DNA of 17,675 nt from Auxenochlorella pyrenoidosa (Eukaryota > Chlorophyta > Trebouxiophyceae > Chlorellales > Chlorellaceae): NCBI GenBank assembly GCA_001430745.1, contig KQ482028.1:26611-44285 (forward strand), written 5' to 3'. Position numbers and translations under genes: made by a program. Below are positions 17,312 to 17,675 of this stretch, in pieces. The notes under the pieces are model-generated. The model made no database searches. It saw only the letters and a list, made by a program, of their open reading frames with translations, and had not been told where the DNA came from. Numbering within the stretch: the first letter of the stretch is position 1; the number at the start of each line of letters is the position of its first letter.

Positions 17312-17357
17312 CTTGCCGCGCTTGCCCTCCTTCCGCATGACCACCTCGTCCGAGTAC
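17312..17357 (-). CDS. Possible internal exon of a minus-strand gene
   Basis: On the minus strand a pyrimidine-rich tract and CAG acceptor (plus 17358-17360, preceded by CTTCCTTTTTCTCCCGG) are followed by 46 bases and a GTGAGG donor (plus 17311 downward). One frame reads YSDEVVMRKEGKRGK, charged and unlike the random GC-rich frames around it. I cannot name the protein. No adjoining exon is convincing inside the window, so the rest of the gene probably lies beyond 17675 or is in small exons I cannot separate. Confidence 0.4.
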
Positions 17358-17675
17358 CTGCCGGGAGAAAAAGGAAGGGGTTGTGGTTCAGTTCATGCGA
17401 GAGGAAGCAGGAAGATAGCGGGGGTGGTGCAGCGCATCAGGGGGGGGGGGTGGCTAGGGAGCAGTGACGCCCGGGCGCGGCCAGGCCACTGGCCAGGGCG
17501 GCAGGCCCAGCCACAGCCAGCGCGAGAGGGCGCGCCTTGGCGCGACTCCTGCGGAGCGCTTGGGGCCACCTTCCCAACCTGGGCGCAGCAGCGGGAGAAA
17601 ACCCTTCGAGGCACTTAGACGCCCCACCCCATCTCACCCCACCTACGCCTCCCTCCCCACCCCGCCTGCGCCCCC

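Overview
The window looks like nuclear DNA of a green alga, most likely a trebouxiophyte such as Chlorella or a relative. It is very GC-rich. Its genes are split by many introns of about 80-310 bases, nearly all ending in CAG. The TGTAA polyadenylation signal typical of green algae lies downstream of at least two genes. The protein set is eukaryotic and plastid-bearing: a nuclear pore subunit, an SMC ATPase, a plastid-type ferredoxin and a sulfolipid synthase. The genus is inference; I saw no rRNA, tRNA, organellar or bacterial block.

Layout: (1) bases 2-2264, + strand, the 3' part of the nucleoporin Nup85 gene (5 visible exons, 5' end outside the window). (2) 2554-3540, - strand, an intronless ankyrin-repeat protein, tail-to-tail with Nup85. 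(3) 3916-10009, + strand, a complete 14-exon SMC-family ATPase (1262 aa) sharing a 375-base divergent promoter region with the ankyrin gene. (4) 10334-11804, + strand, a complete 5-exon plant-type [2Fe-2S] ferredoxin with a plastid transit peptide (162 aa). (5) 12229-16081, + strand, an SQD2-type sulfoquinovosyltransferase in 9 exons (601 aa). (6) 16082-17675, mostly non-coding, with two tandem-repeat blocks and one possible small - strand exon at 17312-17357. All spliced lengths of the three complete split genes are multiples of three, which supports the exon models.

The genes are ordinary housekeeping functions in different compartments (nuclear envelope, chromosome, chloroplast stroma, chloroplast envelope) and do not form one pathway. 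The most interesting signal is in the introns. Several begin with an exon end plus 5' splice site that is repeated again 58-90 bases inside the intron (bases 4751-4897, 5383-5491, 11614-11710, 14982-15055, 15462-15546, with weaker cases at 13001-13228 and 13442-13549). One intron (8841-9036) is bounded by a 10-base direct repeat that starts both the intron and the next exon, as the tandem-duplication model of intron birth predicts. In addition, four of 29 inferred introns appear to use a GC rather than GT donor; in three of them reading phase and protein conservation leave little alternative. I found no new defence or mobile system.
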